Origin: Coprinellus micaceus
Taxonomy: Eukaryota > Basidiomycota > Agaricomycetes > Agaricales > Psathyrellaceae
Direction of reading: 5' to 3'
Length of the DNA stretch: 64,000 bases
Assembly (NCBI GenBank): GCA_951394405.1
Contig: OX596334.1
Span: forward strand, 4,030,001 to 4,094,000
The position numbers and the translations under genes were made by a program. Positions 42,061-53,202 of this stretch are shown one piece after another. The notes beneath the pieces are model-generated. The model was given only the letters and a program-made list of their open reading frames with translations. It did no database searches and was not told the DNA's origin. The first letter of the stretch is position 1. Each line of letters starts with the position of its first letter.

Positions 42061-44613
42061 CTATTCCGCAGCGCCGTGCTGACGAAGGAGCTCAACAATA
42101 TCCAAGTCCTTCGTGGGTCGTAGACGCCGTACGAGCTGGAGGGGGGTTTCACCCTTATTATCTGTAGAATTTTGAATAAGACCACTGAGCACAAATCGGC
42201 GCGGATGCGTGGACAGGCATGCGTACCTCTGATGTTGACATCCGCTCCAGATTCGACAAGGTACCGAACCGTCTCGGTAGACCTCCTCCAACACGCGATG
42301 TGGAGGGGCGTGAACCCCTTCTCTCGGCCTGTCAATGTCGATTACCCGGCAGTCATCTAAAAGAGTATGGGGAAGACATACTTCGTAGGTTGGGATCCGC
42401 CCCAAATTCGAGTAGAACTTTAGAGAATTCCGCAGATTTCTCCCAGCACGCGCTATGAAGCGGTGTTTCGCCCTTGGTAGCTTTTAATGCAAAGTGTTAG
42501 ATCGTTGGGGCCCCCACATAGAGGCCAAAGAGGCGTACTCCGAATGTTGGGATCGGCGTTCGAGTCGATCAGGTACCGAGCAACGTCTACGAACTCTCCT
42601 ATCGACGCGGCGTGAAGGGGCGTTCTTCCCCGGTCATCTAAGTGGAGGTGTCCATCTTTGCACATACTTTGAGGCGGATTATAGTATAATGGCTGACCAG
42701 TGAGATTGGGATCGACGTCCCTTTCGAGGAACGTATGTACGATCTCTTTCTTGTTATGAATGCATGCAGTGTGAAGACACGTCTCTCCATGCTTTCCGCC
42801 TAAGTAACCCTCCCATTAGACTCATCCTCTACACGATTATACGAAAGGTTCGTACCTTTGGCGGTTGGGTCTGCACCCCTTTTCAACAAGAGGTCCACTA
42901 CGTCTTCCGGCCCAGTCGCGCAAGCCGCCTGCAGGACCGTTCCATACGAAGCATCTAAGAGCGACGAATGAGCATCTAGTTCGACCTCTACACCTCAAAT
43001 TTCTGTCAATGCAAACGCACCTTGGAAGGGCACGTTGACGTTCGCGCCTGCCTTAACGATATCGCAAACGCGAGCCCAGTTCCCAGCCAGCGTGACGACC
43101 TCCAGTGCCGTCCTCCCATCTAAGATTAGATCGCATTAACACCACACCTCAAACTCTCACTAGAGTACTACTCACCTCCCGTCCCAACATTCGGATTCAC
43201 CCCCGCCTTAACCAACCCAAAAATCCTCTCCACATCTCCCAAATGCACCGCCTCCCTCCACTCATGCTCCCTAATCTGCATCTCCTGCCTCCGCTGCCTC
43301 CTCGCCAGCACCATCTCCAGTAAATCTCTCAACGGCATAAATAGGAGTAAGACCGCGAGGACCTGGCCGAATCCCCATTCCGCTTCGCCGGGCTCTTGGA
43401 GGGAGCGGTTGCGGTGGAGGGTGAGCTCGATGTCTACGATGAGGACGACGTTGATGAGGAGGAGGATGGAGAGGCCGGTGAGGACGGGGAAGATGGGGGA
43501 GTGGATGCACCGGGTGTAGGTTCGTTTTAGGTGATTTGTGATCCCGCGATGAGAGAGTGGATGAGGTGGGGAGGGTAGTGTGGTTTGAGAGACGGTGGGT
43601 ATCGACGATTCGAGCTGACGACGTTGCGAATGATGCCACAAGAATAAGCTGAGAAAGGCCGCCATCGGGAGAAGGAGATTCACTCCAGGAACGAGGAATA
43701 ACGCGTAGATCACCAACGAGAATATACGAAGAGGCCCAGACGAAAACGGTACAGAGACCCCCAGAACCGCCACCTCGGCGGATTCGAGCACGCAGCTCGA
43801 AGCGCGGCTCCCGAAGGTGCTTGGGTCGCTCCAGAGCCAGAGGCCGAGTGCTGCCATGACTGTGAGGTGGAGAGAGCCTAGGAGGAGGGCGACCCGGCGA
43901 AAGAGGATCTTGGCTGCGCTCCTTTTGCCTTTGGTTGCGTAGATTAGGGTCAGGTATATTCTTCGAGGACAAGTTTCGGTAACTCACGGTTCCTACTGCC
44001 CTGATGGGCCAGGTTTCCTTCATGGAGTGGCACTCCTTCTGGTCGAGGTTCGCTGTTCGGTCCTGGAGTAACATGGTAAGTACTTGATCAATCGCAGGAG
44101 GCAAGGACGCCCACCACTGAAAGGCCGTATGAAAGCCCAAAACAAGTTCCTAATATGGTCCACCCACGCCGCCCACCTCGGCTCAACCGCATTCCTCCCT
44201 GGACCCGCCTTCCCCTTATAATGCACATACAATAAAAAATACACAAACGCATTCGTATTATTCGTCCAACTCATACTCAACACAATACTCGCGTGGTAGT
44301 TCGTCAACGCCCCACTTCCTCCAGCAGCTGATCCCTGAACGAAACACGAAACCAACAACGCAAACGCCAAAATCAAATTCGTCGTCGACTGCGCCTCCAT
44401 GCCCTCCAACTCGTAGTCCGAGACCTCGAGGTCCCAGATGGCCCACAAGGCGGGGATGAAGGTGAGGAGGTTTTGGACGTAGATGGCGATGCGGACGCCG
44501 ATGCCGGCGATGTCGGGGTTGGAGGGGATTAGGCAGGTGTCGAGGAGGGTGGGTATGGAGGACATTTGGGTAAGGGGGAGGGGGAGGATGGAGAAGAAGG
44601 GGAATGTAAACAT
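42061..44613 (-). CDS. Multi-pass membrane protein with C-terminal ankyrin repeats
   Basis: The N-terminal exon(s) (44,613 to about 44,150) start MFTFPFFSIL, then NPDIAGIGVRIAIYVQNLLT, TNLILAFALLVSCFVQ and AFVYFLLYVHY, giving three TM segments. A large exon at about 43,180-43,890 adds about four more (ALLLGSLHLTVMAALGLWLW, IFSLVIYALFLVPGVNLLL, LTGLSILLLINVVLIVDIEL, VLAVLLLFMPLRDLLEMVL). A chain of small exons then codes ankyrin repeats: DGRTALEVVTLAGNWARVC, YGTVLQAACATGPEDVVDLL, HGETCLHTACIHNKKEIVHT, RGRTPLHAASIGEFVDVARY, KGETPLHSACWEKSAEFSKV, KGFTPLHIACWRRSTETVRY and KGETPLQLVRRLRPTKDLDI, ending in a TAG stop at 42,061-42,063. Exact borders in 43,890-44,150 are uncertain. I know this as a lineage-expanded Agaricomycete family of unknown role; the ankyrins would face the cytosol. 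A fragment of a relative lies at 14,336-14,641. Confidence 0.75.
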
Positions 44614-45800
44614 CGATATGCGACATGATATGCGGGCGGCAAACGAACCTTGCGTCCCCGCCTCATGGCGAGCACGACTTGATTCAACGTGCCCTCGCAG
44701 TGGGATCTAGAGCGACCCACTCCCGTGTGTACGACACGCACAAGCGGTCACCTGCGTTTCCTAGTTTCATTAATGTCCAGGCCCCTCGCTTAGGTGTGAC
44801 GCAAAGAACATGAGGGGATGAAACGAAAGGTCAAAAACGCGGTGACTCGTTGCACTGTGATCTTCTCGGTGTTCAAAGTGCAATGTGGGCGGGAGGTCGT
44901 CGATCTTATCTTATCACTCTCGTTGTGTTTACGAAAACTCGCTGGACGTTGGTTTGGAAGAACACGAGAGGTACCTGAACGAGATCTTAGTAGCTCGGAA
45001 TCGGTTAGTGCTACACGTACCACACGAGGTAAGCTTTCGAAGGTACCCACATCATCGCAATTCGAAACAGACATAGTCTAAGTTAAGCGCCCAACCACGA
45101 CACCGCAACGTTTTCCCGTTCCGTCCCGGGTGGCTATTAACTGTTCTCGTAGATGTCACCCGGGGTACTACACGCCCGCACCTGGCGGTGTAGGCGCCCA
45201 GAACCACTAGCGCTCGGGGGTCTTTGTGTCACCCGCCACAGCCGTGTGTGATGTACGTCGAGAGAGGGAGAGAGATCCGGCGGCGTCGAGGTTTATTAAT
45301 CCGGGTGGCATGCGCTGACGAATCTTGAGTGCGAATTCGGTGGCGCACTGATGTGCGTGGGTGGGGATCGTCGGTGCTGGTTTTAGGAATGAGAGATGGT
45401 GTTGGCTGGTGTTGGGTGCTTGGGATGCTTGGGAGATGGAAGCTGGATCGTCGGTCTTGATAGACGACGCTCTGGGATGGCTCGTTGGGTTTGAATCGTA
45501 TAGGGGCCACTTACCAGTTGTACGTAGTGAACGAGATCTGGGTGCGTGGATCTGGAGCGTCCGTTGAATTAAGGTTTTGGGTTGTGGTTCGTGCCGAGGG
45601 AGAGCGAGTGGGTTAATCATATGCAGGGTATGTATACGAAGCGCAGCACAGCGAGAGTCGGGCGGGTGCCATATATGTGGAGGTGGGGTCGTTCGCCGCA
45701 AACCCCTTCTTATGAGTAAGTACGTTTTACAAGTTCACCATGGAGATCAGAGTGAACAGTTCCGGAGTGAGAGATGCGGGAAGGCCCATGCCGGCAAGTT
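44614..45800. other. Intergenic region
   Basis: No gene is recognised. TCTTATCTTATCA at 44,904-44,916 holds two overlapping GATA motifs about 2 kb before the GATA-factor gene. The other open frames are unsupported. Confidence 0.35.
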
Positions 45801-45905
45801 CGATAAGATATGGGGATGTGCGGGCACGTGTACCGCTCGATAAGATGGTGTGAGCAGTGCGAGATATCGTACGACAAGAGAACCGCCTTAATCTGATATG
45901 ATAAG
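45801..45905 (+). promoter_or_regulatory. Distal GATA-motif cluster upstream of the GATA factor
   Basis: CGATAAG at 45,801-45,807, CGATAAG at 45,838-45,844, ATCTGATAT at 45,891-45,899 and TGATAAG at 45,899-45,905. The third is one base off the ATCWGATAA site bound by fungal siderophore regulators. The cluster lies 1.04-1.15 kb upstream of the ATG at 46,948. Confidence 0.45.
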
Positions 45906-46747
45906 ATGGGCCCAGGAAGTCTTGGAAATAGATCCGGGAGGGGGGCGTTGTCATCTCGCCTGGGTGATGAGATGGGAGGGGGGGAGAGAAGAAGTCACCC
46001 CGTAACGGTATTGCATCCTGCGTGTTTCTCATGATCCGCGACCATGGCGCCCGCCTCGAGGCGGGGTTGCCACCCCAGAAAGTAGGTACGGGTGCGTTGG
46101 ATGAGCTGGCGGTAAGTGGGCAGTTGGGAGAGAGGGACACGGGAGGTAGAGGCGTTGGAGAGAGGGGCGATGGCGAATGAGGGCTCAGGCGCTCTGGATC
46201 GCCGGCGGTCATTCCTCGCGAGACTAGATCCGCGGGACACGTAACCGGGAAGGTCATGAGCGCCAGAGTGTGCGAGAAGAGGGTCCTGATCCGATCAAAC
46301 TGCGCTCAGTAAACAAACAGATTCGTCGAGTTCATGAACGCAGAGGATGTCTTCATTCATGAGAGGCAGGGAGAATGAATGAGTGCATGAATGGGTGGAA
46401 ACGGGGTGGAGAATGAGGGGGAGGAGGAGAGGGGCGATTTTTGGAATTGATCATGGCGTGGGGGAGCGAGAGAAATGATATTGACGACCCTGAGTGTCAG
46501 GGAAAATGGTGCGTGGTGTGGCGACAGGCCTCCCGGTCCGCGTAATTTCGCGAGTGGCGCTGCGAGGGCTCGCTCAGAGTGCCCTCGTATTTTCGCCAGG
46601 CCTTCCCGATCTCTCTGTGAAGGAGGGGCAGGGCTACGTGGCGGGAAAGGGCGTCGAGATGGGTGTGGGAAGGGCAACAGGTGCCGAGATAGCGGCGTTT
46701 AAATCGGCAATCTCACAAATGGAATTTCCCTGATTGGCTAAAAGGTG

Positions 46748-46764
46748 TTATCTGCGACTTATCT
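46748..46764 (-). promoter_or_regulatory. Paired proximal GATA sites in front of the GATA factor
   Basis: TTATCT at 46,748-46,753 and TTATCT at 46,759-46,764 (AGATAA on the other strand) are spaced 11 bp start to start, one helical turn, about 185-200 bp before the ATG. Spacing and match suggest binding by a two-finger GATA protein, possibly its own product. A TATA-like CCTATAATAT follows at about 46,842. Confidence 0.5.
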
Positions 46765-46947
46765 GGGCTGCCAGCTGGCTCCATTTCTCTTGCGATCCAC
46801 CACACACCCTCCCGTCCTCCTCCTCCCCTGCCTCTCTCTAGTCCTATAATATCCGTCGGTATACTTTCTATTCAACTCTCGTAGTCTCGATCTCACCTCG
46901 CACTACAGATCCTCTAAAACTGTCGACGTGACCGACTCCCCGCCAAA

Positions 46948-49900
46948 ATGTCACCCGTCGTAATGGAATCAGCACCGCTGAACCTCCACACAGCGACCAT
47001 GGGTCGTATGCAGCAGCTTACCCTCGACGCCCTCCCCGATCCATCCCCCGCCCAAGGTGAGATCATCCCTCGCCGCCCCACCCCGGTCTCTCTGCTAATC
47101 CACGACGTCTCGCTGGCAGAAGACACTTCAAATTACTCGACCGGAGTCCTCAGTCCCACCCGGACCCCATGCGTGAACTGTGGCACGACAGATACCCCGT
47201 TGTGGCGACGAGACGCCGAGGGCAATCCGATCTGCAATGCTTGTGGTGAGTGGCGTTCTCCGTTCATCTCCCATGTCTTCCTTGCTCTTTTCTTTGTTTC
47301 CGTGCCATGACCACCCCAACAACCACACCCAACGATCGCGTCTTCCTTGCTTCCATCCTCCGTCCGCTGCTCTACACGTGTTCAAGCCTCTTTGCCTGGC
47401 CTCGGACGCACGGCTCTATCCCCAGCAGTCACAGTCAGCCCACACGCTGTCGAGGGGGCTCCGTCGTTTCGTCGTTGTGTTTGGGAGAGGCTGTGGAAGC
47501 CTAAACGCCCTGGGGGCTCGAGGCACTTTCGCTTTCGGGCATTCAGTGGTTGGCTTGGCAGATGGTGTCATCCGGAGAGAGGGGGGGCGTTGTGTCGTGT
47601 TGGTGGGCAGGGTCGAGTTGACGACGGTGTGCTGGGTCCTGCATACCTCTTTAGTATCGGACGGAGTCGCGTGTATTGCCCTAATACACGTTTCTTTCGA
47701 GGTGTTGCTATCGCAGCTGCATCTCCGGACCCCCCCTTTCATTGTCGTCATCGGGAGGTTCCCTGCTACCTCGATTTGGTGGAGATAAAAGCTTTACTGC
47801 CGGAATCCCTCCCCTCGGATCGGAGAGAACCCACCCACTTACCTATCTATCTTCCGGTGGCGTTGCAATCTCTTCTGCGTTTATGGTTTCAAACACACAC
47901 CCTTGCTCGCAATTTGGTTCTTGATTGCGATAACATTTAAGCCATGCACAGCGCACTGCCCGTTTTCCTTTGATGCTTCGCCTCTTTCACGCGTTGATCT
48001 GCATCTACCTCCCATCTGCCTCGTTTCTCCTGCTACCTACATACTACTCCTTTGACGCCGTCCACCCCTCCCGGTTCTCCTTACCCCTTCCTCTCCTTCT
48101 CGTTCTCCTCTCCGTGCCTTCATGGCTGACCTTCCCCGCCCCTTCCCCTCAGGCCTCTACCAAAAATCAAGACACATGCCCCGCCCGACCAACCTGGCCC
48201 GGACCAACACCCCACCCGTTAACGCCCCCGCCGCCTCGTCCTCAACGAACGGTTCTCTCACCGCCCCCTCACCTTTCGCCCCTTCAGCAACCAAGTCCTC
48301 TGCCTCCTCTTCGCAACCTGCCACCATGCACAAGCTCCTCCAGCAACACTCTGCCTCCGCTGCTGCTCCTGCTGCGTCGTCAACAACACCCGCTTCTTCG
48401 TCGAACAAAGGCGTTCATGTGGGGGGTGGGACGTGCCCAGGAGACGGGCGGTGCGATGGGACTGGAGGGACCTCAGCGTGTTCGGGGTGCCCGACGTACA
48501 ATAACGCCATCTCGGCGCGGATGGAAGTTGACGGTGCCCCGCAGTCGCAACCACCTCCCCCTCAGCACGAAGGCACGGACTCTGCGAGGGCCAGCCCCAA
48601 AGCGGCCGAGTCTCCCGCGGGGAATGCGGGTGATAGCGATGCGAGTGTTGGTGTGGGGTTGGCAGCGGGGGGGTTGGGTGTGGGAGGGGCGAAGAAGGGA
48701 GCGGGGAGGGCGGCGGTTGGGGCGTTGAGTTGTGCGAATTGTGGGACGAGTACGACGCCGCTTTGGAGGAGGGATGATGTGGGGAATAATATCTGTAATG
48801 CGTGTGGTGAGTCCCTTTCGGATTTTCGACGTTTCAACCCTTCTCCTTGGCCAAGTTTGCATACTTCATTTCGTATCTTTATTCATATCCTTTCATCGAT
48901 ATTTCGCTTGAGCTATTTTGTGACCCACTTCGTTCGTTTTGCCGTATCGATATCGATGCCCATCCCCCTTCTACAACCCCTTCCTTCGTTCATGCAGACC
49001 AGCCTCTCGCCGCCAAGGCGAGGCATCTAATCAGATAATGGGTCTGCTGATTTCGAGGAGGACATCTCTCTCGTTTATCGAGCCGGAGACATCACGGAAC
49101 CAATTTTACCCCACAGTGCTTCCTATGATCCAGTTTCTCCGTATTATCCTCCGTTCATTTTAGTCTACTTTTCTTCCATTTTCGACTCGTCTATTTCATT
49201 TCATCTCCCTCCGTCTCTAAACCTGCAATGTGTTTTACTGACGTCGTCCACGCCTCTTCCCTCCCTTCTTTCCGCAGGTCTCTACTTCAAGCTACATGGC
49301 ACCCACCGTCCCAACTCGATGAAAAAGACCGTCATTAAGCGTCGAAAACGCGTTCCCGCTGCACCTGGGAGTGCCAGCGCTCCTGTTTCAGGTGGCCGCA
49401 TGTCCGACCAAGCCGCCGCCGAAGCCCTCGTCTCCGTGGGCCGTGGCGGTGGAGGTGTCTCCGCAGCCTCTGGCGCCGGCACCGGCGAGGAGAGCGACGG
49501 CGAGCTCGAACAGCCTAGGAAGAAGCGCACGAGGCGGAGTGTCCGCACGCGGGCGAGTGCGGCGGCGGAGAAGGAGGACGAGGACGTTAATATGGATGCG
49601 GAGGAGAGTGGGAGGGAGAGCGGGAGGGAGGCGGGGCATGGTGTGCAGCACCACCCCGCGAACCCGAGGAAGCGGTCGCATAATGGATGGACGGATAATA
49701 ACAGGTCGGCGTCGAGGTCCCCGCGTGTGGGTGCGACGTTCCCTGGGGGTGTCCCGCCTGGGCTGGACCTGCTGCCGAATGGGATGGCGGTGGCTGCGGC
49801 GTTGTTGAGTAGTTCTGGAGCGTATATGCGCCCGGGGAGTAACGTGCCGAGTCGGACGCACTCGCCTTTGGGTCCTGGAGCGGCGATTCACCCGGGGTAC

Positions 49901-50404
49901 ATGATCCCTCCGCATGTGTTGCCTGGGGGCGCGTACTACCCTGGCGGCGCGCCTTCGGACATCTCGAGTCTCATGAACCTCGGTGTGGCTGCGGGCGCTG
50001 CGCTGCACAGTATGGGTCCGCCGACGGTTGCGGATTTGGAGAGGCACTACATTGAGCTTGCGGAGCAGAAGAAGAGGTGGGAGGAGATGATGGAGAGGAC
50101 GGAGAGGTTGATGGTTGGGGTGAAGAGGACGATTGATGAGATGAAGGGGGTCGTCGCTGCTGGGTCGAGTTCGGTGTCGGCGTCGAGGGCGGGGAGTCCG
50201 TCTCAGCAGCAACCGAGGACGGTGCCGACGTCGCAGAATGGGAGTCCTAGGCAGCCGGAGGTGACGGTTACGGCGGCGACGGAGGGAGGGGAGGGTGGGG
50301 TGGGGGCAGCGGCGCCGGTGAGTGTGCCGTTGGCGCCGAGGGCGGGGGAGAGGAAGGGGTTGGTGTGGCAGTTGGCGGAGCCTGTCCCTGCGCCGGAGCC
50401 TTAG
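46948..50404 (+). CDS. SRE1: Two-finger GATA repressor of iron uptake (Urbs1/Sre1/Fep1 type), about 671 aa
   Basis: Nuclear transcription factor; the family represses siderophore and iron-uptake genes when iron is plentiful. Exons are 46,948-47,056, 47,120-47,245, 48,153-48,806 and 49,278-50,404. Finger 1 is C54-x2-C57-x17-C75-x2-C78 and finger 2 is C272-x2-C275-x17-C293-x2-C296, both with TPLWRRD. Between them lies the iron-sensing Cys motif CPGDGRC...CSGC (C173-x5-C179-x8-C188-x2-C191), diagnostic for this family. A basic tail ([10 protein letters not shown]) follows finger 2. Near the C-terminus a coiled coil ([20 protein letters not shown], about residue 547 on) probably gives dimers. The first intron (63 nt) is also open in frame, so its removal is inferred. 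The ATG has a good context (GCCAAAATG). The two later introns are long (907 and 471 nt) and split both fingers at the same glycine. Confidence 0.93.
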
Positions 50405-51988
50405 ATGGTGATTCGCTACTTGGTGGTGTTTCGCCCCCATCTAGACTCGTCCTTGCTCCTCGTTGTTTCCTTCCTTCCATCGCCTGGTCTATCGCGTGTC
50501 TTCCTTCATCCTTCTATGCCATCCACCCGTCTTCCATTCCTTTGTGTTATGTATATGATCGAGTCTTGGCTCCCGTCGCCTACCTAATCCTACCGCTCCG
50601 ACTCTCCATATTCTCTCTCTCTCTTTCCCTCCATCTCTCTCCCTCTTGTTGCTATTATAAGGTTGACTATTCGCCCGTGTCTTGTCCAGCTAATTCTCTC
50701 TTCCTACCTATAACCTTGTATATGTTCGGGGGTTGTACCCTGCCCTCTCTAGTTACCGATGGAGTCTGGCTGCGCTGTCTTCCTACGTACGTCGCGTAGG
50801 GAGATTGGGCTGTCGTTCGCTCGTCACCTCACCACCCCTCGTCCTGTGTAGTGTGGACTCGTCTTGTATGTATATTTATGTGTCTGTTTTTCTCCGTTTT
50901 TTTTTTTTTGCTTTGCTCCGGCTCCCACCTTTCTTCCCTCCCTACTTCCCTCCCTCCTTCCTCCCCCTTGTTTTTCTTGTCTCCATCTTGTCCTCACTGT
51001 TTGCATTTATTGTACAACCCACGTTTTAACTTCCCACCTCCTCCCTAGTCCAGGTCGAGTCTGGCTGACCCCATCTATAGACAGTCAGTCGGTCGTCGAT
51101 ACGTACCTTGTTTCTTTTCCCTTTGCTTCCTTACTTTTGCCCCCACCCTGTACAATTCTTGGTTCTGCGCTTTCTTTTTTGTCGTGTTGTCTGTCTTGTC
51201 TCTTTTTCGTGTCCTCCGTCGCTTGTCCCAACCCCCTCTTATATACATATTACTACGTATCTTGCCGTCTCCCTCTCTCCCTCCTTCGAAGCCTGCCTGC
51301 CAGTATGTCGACGCCGTCGTACATGACTCGCGAGTTAGTTTGGGAAGGGGATGAGTTTCGGTTTACTTATTCTCGCCGGCTCCAGCGCGATTTCGATTTC
51401 GACTTTCGGTTCTCCTCACCGTTTTCAACTTGTCGTCCGTCCTCGTCCTCCTCTGGGTCTTCCTTCTTACACCTACACCTGCCTACCCACTACATTATGT
51501 ATTTAACCCCTCGAGACCGTACTCAGACTTTTTTACTCGACCGATAGTATCATATTGGTTCGCTGATCTGTGACTTGTGGTTGTACCAGCCCCTCCCCGA
51601 CCTGCCCGTGTGTGTGTTTTTAGATTTATTTTTGATATGCTTGCACTGTTGGGTATGCGTACGGTCGTGCGTAGCTTGGGCGTTGTGTTGTGTGCTTTTG
51701 GGAGTAATGTATTATTGTGCTTTTTGTGGTGTACCTTTGGGAGTGGATCGTAAGTGCTTGGCGCTTATTGGCCAACTTCTCGGCGCCTAATGTAGAGGAG
51801 TGTTTCGGTGGGCTCTCGTCTGACTCTCTCGGGCGGAACGAAGAGCCTGCCGTACTCCTACGGTGCTTCGGAAAGATCATGAGGGAAGGACACGACGCCT
51901 GTGGTCTGTTGGGGTAAGGACGAGGTATACGGGCTCGGGGGGGTCGTTGCGGTCTGTGTCCTGGCCTTTGTTTCCCTGTAAAAGTTAG
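50405..51988. other. Pyrimidine-rich 3' region of the GATA factor
   Basis: Long CT-rich stretch with CTCTCT microsatellite (about 50,612-50,645) and a run of T at 50,900. It probably includes the 3' UTR. A frame at 50,864-51,547 is low-complexity and is not called. Confidence 0.45.
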
Positions 51989-52070
51989 GTCCTTGTCGAT
52001 TAGTGGTTAAATCATCTCGTTGTGGTTTCACTGCTCCGAGAAGCCGGAAGTTCGAATCCTCCCTGGGACA
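51989..52070 (+). tRNA. tRNA-His(GUG): tRNA-His (GTG) with a 10-nt intron
   Basis: Acceptor GTCCTTG pairs with CTGGGAC (one T-T mismatch and one G-T pair), and the discriminator is A. The D arm is GATT/AATC around AGTGGTTA. The anticodon stem TCTCG/CGAGA encloses TTGTGG, a 10-nt intron (TTTCACTGCT) after the base 3' of the anticodon, and C. The T arm is GGAAG-TTCGAAT-CCTCC with one A-C mismatch; its B-box is good. CGTTGTGG is typical of eukaryotic tRNA-His. A TTTT Pol III terminator follows at 52,073. The two stem mismatches leave some chance that it is a decayed copy. Confidence 0.75.
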
Positions 52071-52076
52071 CCTTTT

Positions 52077-53202
52077 GCCTTGTTTTGCACCATTATCGAC
52101 CTACCACTGTACCAGGTCTCACTTTTTATCATTTTGCAGGCTATCGCAGCGCGATGGCTATGTACGTAAGGAGTTCCAGAACCAGATAGTCCAGCGTGGC
52201 GCGCAAGAAACCTAGAAGTCAGCCTCTCTCGCGCGATCGTTGACAGGGCCACCAACAAACCCCCGCTGAAATCAGGGCACTAGGACTCGCCATATTCCGG
52301 TCACCAACGACCCACCAGGAACTCAAGCACATAAGGCCAACGCTACCCTAGTACCATTCACCGACGTTGGTCGGTCTGACCCTGAAGGGTTCACTACGGC
52401 CAGAGCGGGCTCGCCAAGTGTTGAGACCTCCCTCGAGTTGACCATCGGCCCAGGGTATTCTGGACACCCTAACAAGGCCGCCTGAATAGTGTGAGCTTGA
52501 CATACCGACAACCTGGAGTCTAGGGCGGCGTTCATGAAAGAGTGTGACCACTCGAGTCATCATGGTAGTCATATACCTAGGTGCAGTGATACTAGATCTA
52601 TAAGTAATGACTTCATGTGTTATTGCGTCCAGAGGTTCTAAGGACCTCCCCCATTGCCAAGCGCTCAGAATGACGAGGTGATGGTCAGGAGGAAGCCGAG
52701 GTGGCGCGAGTCGGACGTCGAAGGCTGCCCAGCAGCGACCGGTTGACCATCAATCGGAGTTTATCCTGGATGGACACCGATTGGGCCTCAGGTTCTCCTG
52801 TCTCAAGCTCATTTCCTTCTTGAAACCACGTTCGCCTTGCATTCAAACAATAATTTCAGTTCGAGACACTCTTCGAGGAGGGATATTGAAGGCGGGGAAG
52901 TTGGACCAACAGCCAACATTCATGACGGTCTCGAGGCATCAACTCACCCTCAGCCGATGATCGACATGGAAGCCTTCTTATACACGACGGTGCCCTGAAG
53001 ACCTGGTGGTGTGATATGCTAAAACAGGTGAAGTACATTCCGTAGAGGTGTATAGAAGTCAGGATTGACTCATCTCCGTGCTACTAAGCCACCCAACCAC
53101 AGGAATCCAGCTCACAGCTTCCGTGAAGTTCATCGCCGTGCCCATCCTTAGAATCCCCATCCCCCGATCGTTTTCAGGCGTCGATTCCCCCACCTTGGGC
53201 TT
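52077..53202. other. Intergenic region, nothing recognised
   Basis: No conserved coding or RNA feature was seen on either strand. Confidence 0.4.

Noticed and set aside
46357..46677. A minus-strand Pro/Ser-rich ORF before the GATA factor
   Set aside because: Low-complexity composition, position in the likely promoter region, and no family match.
49388..50440. A 350-codon minus-strand frame opposite the GATA factor
   Set aside because: Arg/Pro/His-rich translation of GC-rich antisense DNA; the plus strand has a clear protein with diagnostic motifs.
50864..51547. A 227-codon plus-strand frame after the GATA factor
   Set aside because: Low-complexity translation of CT-rich 3' UTR sequence, with no domain and no splice support.
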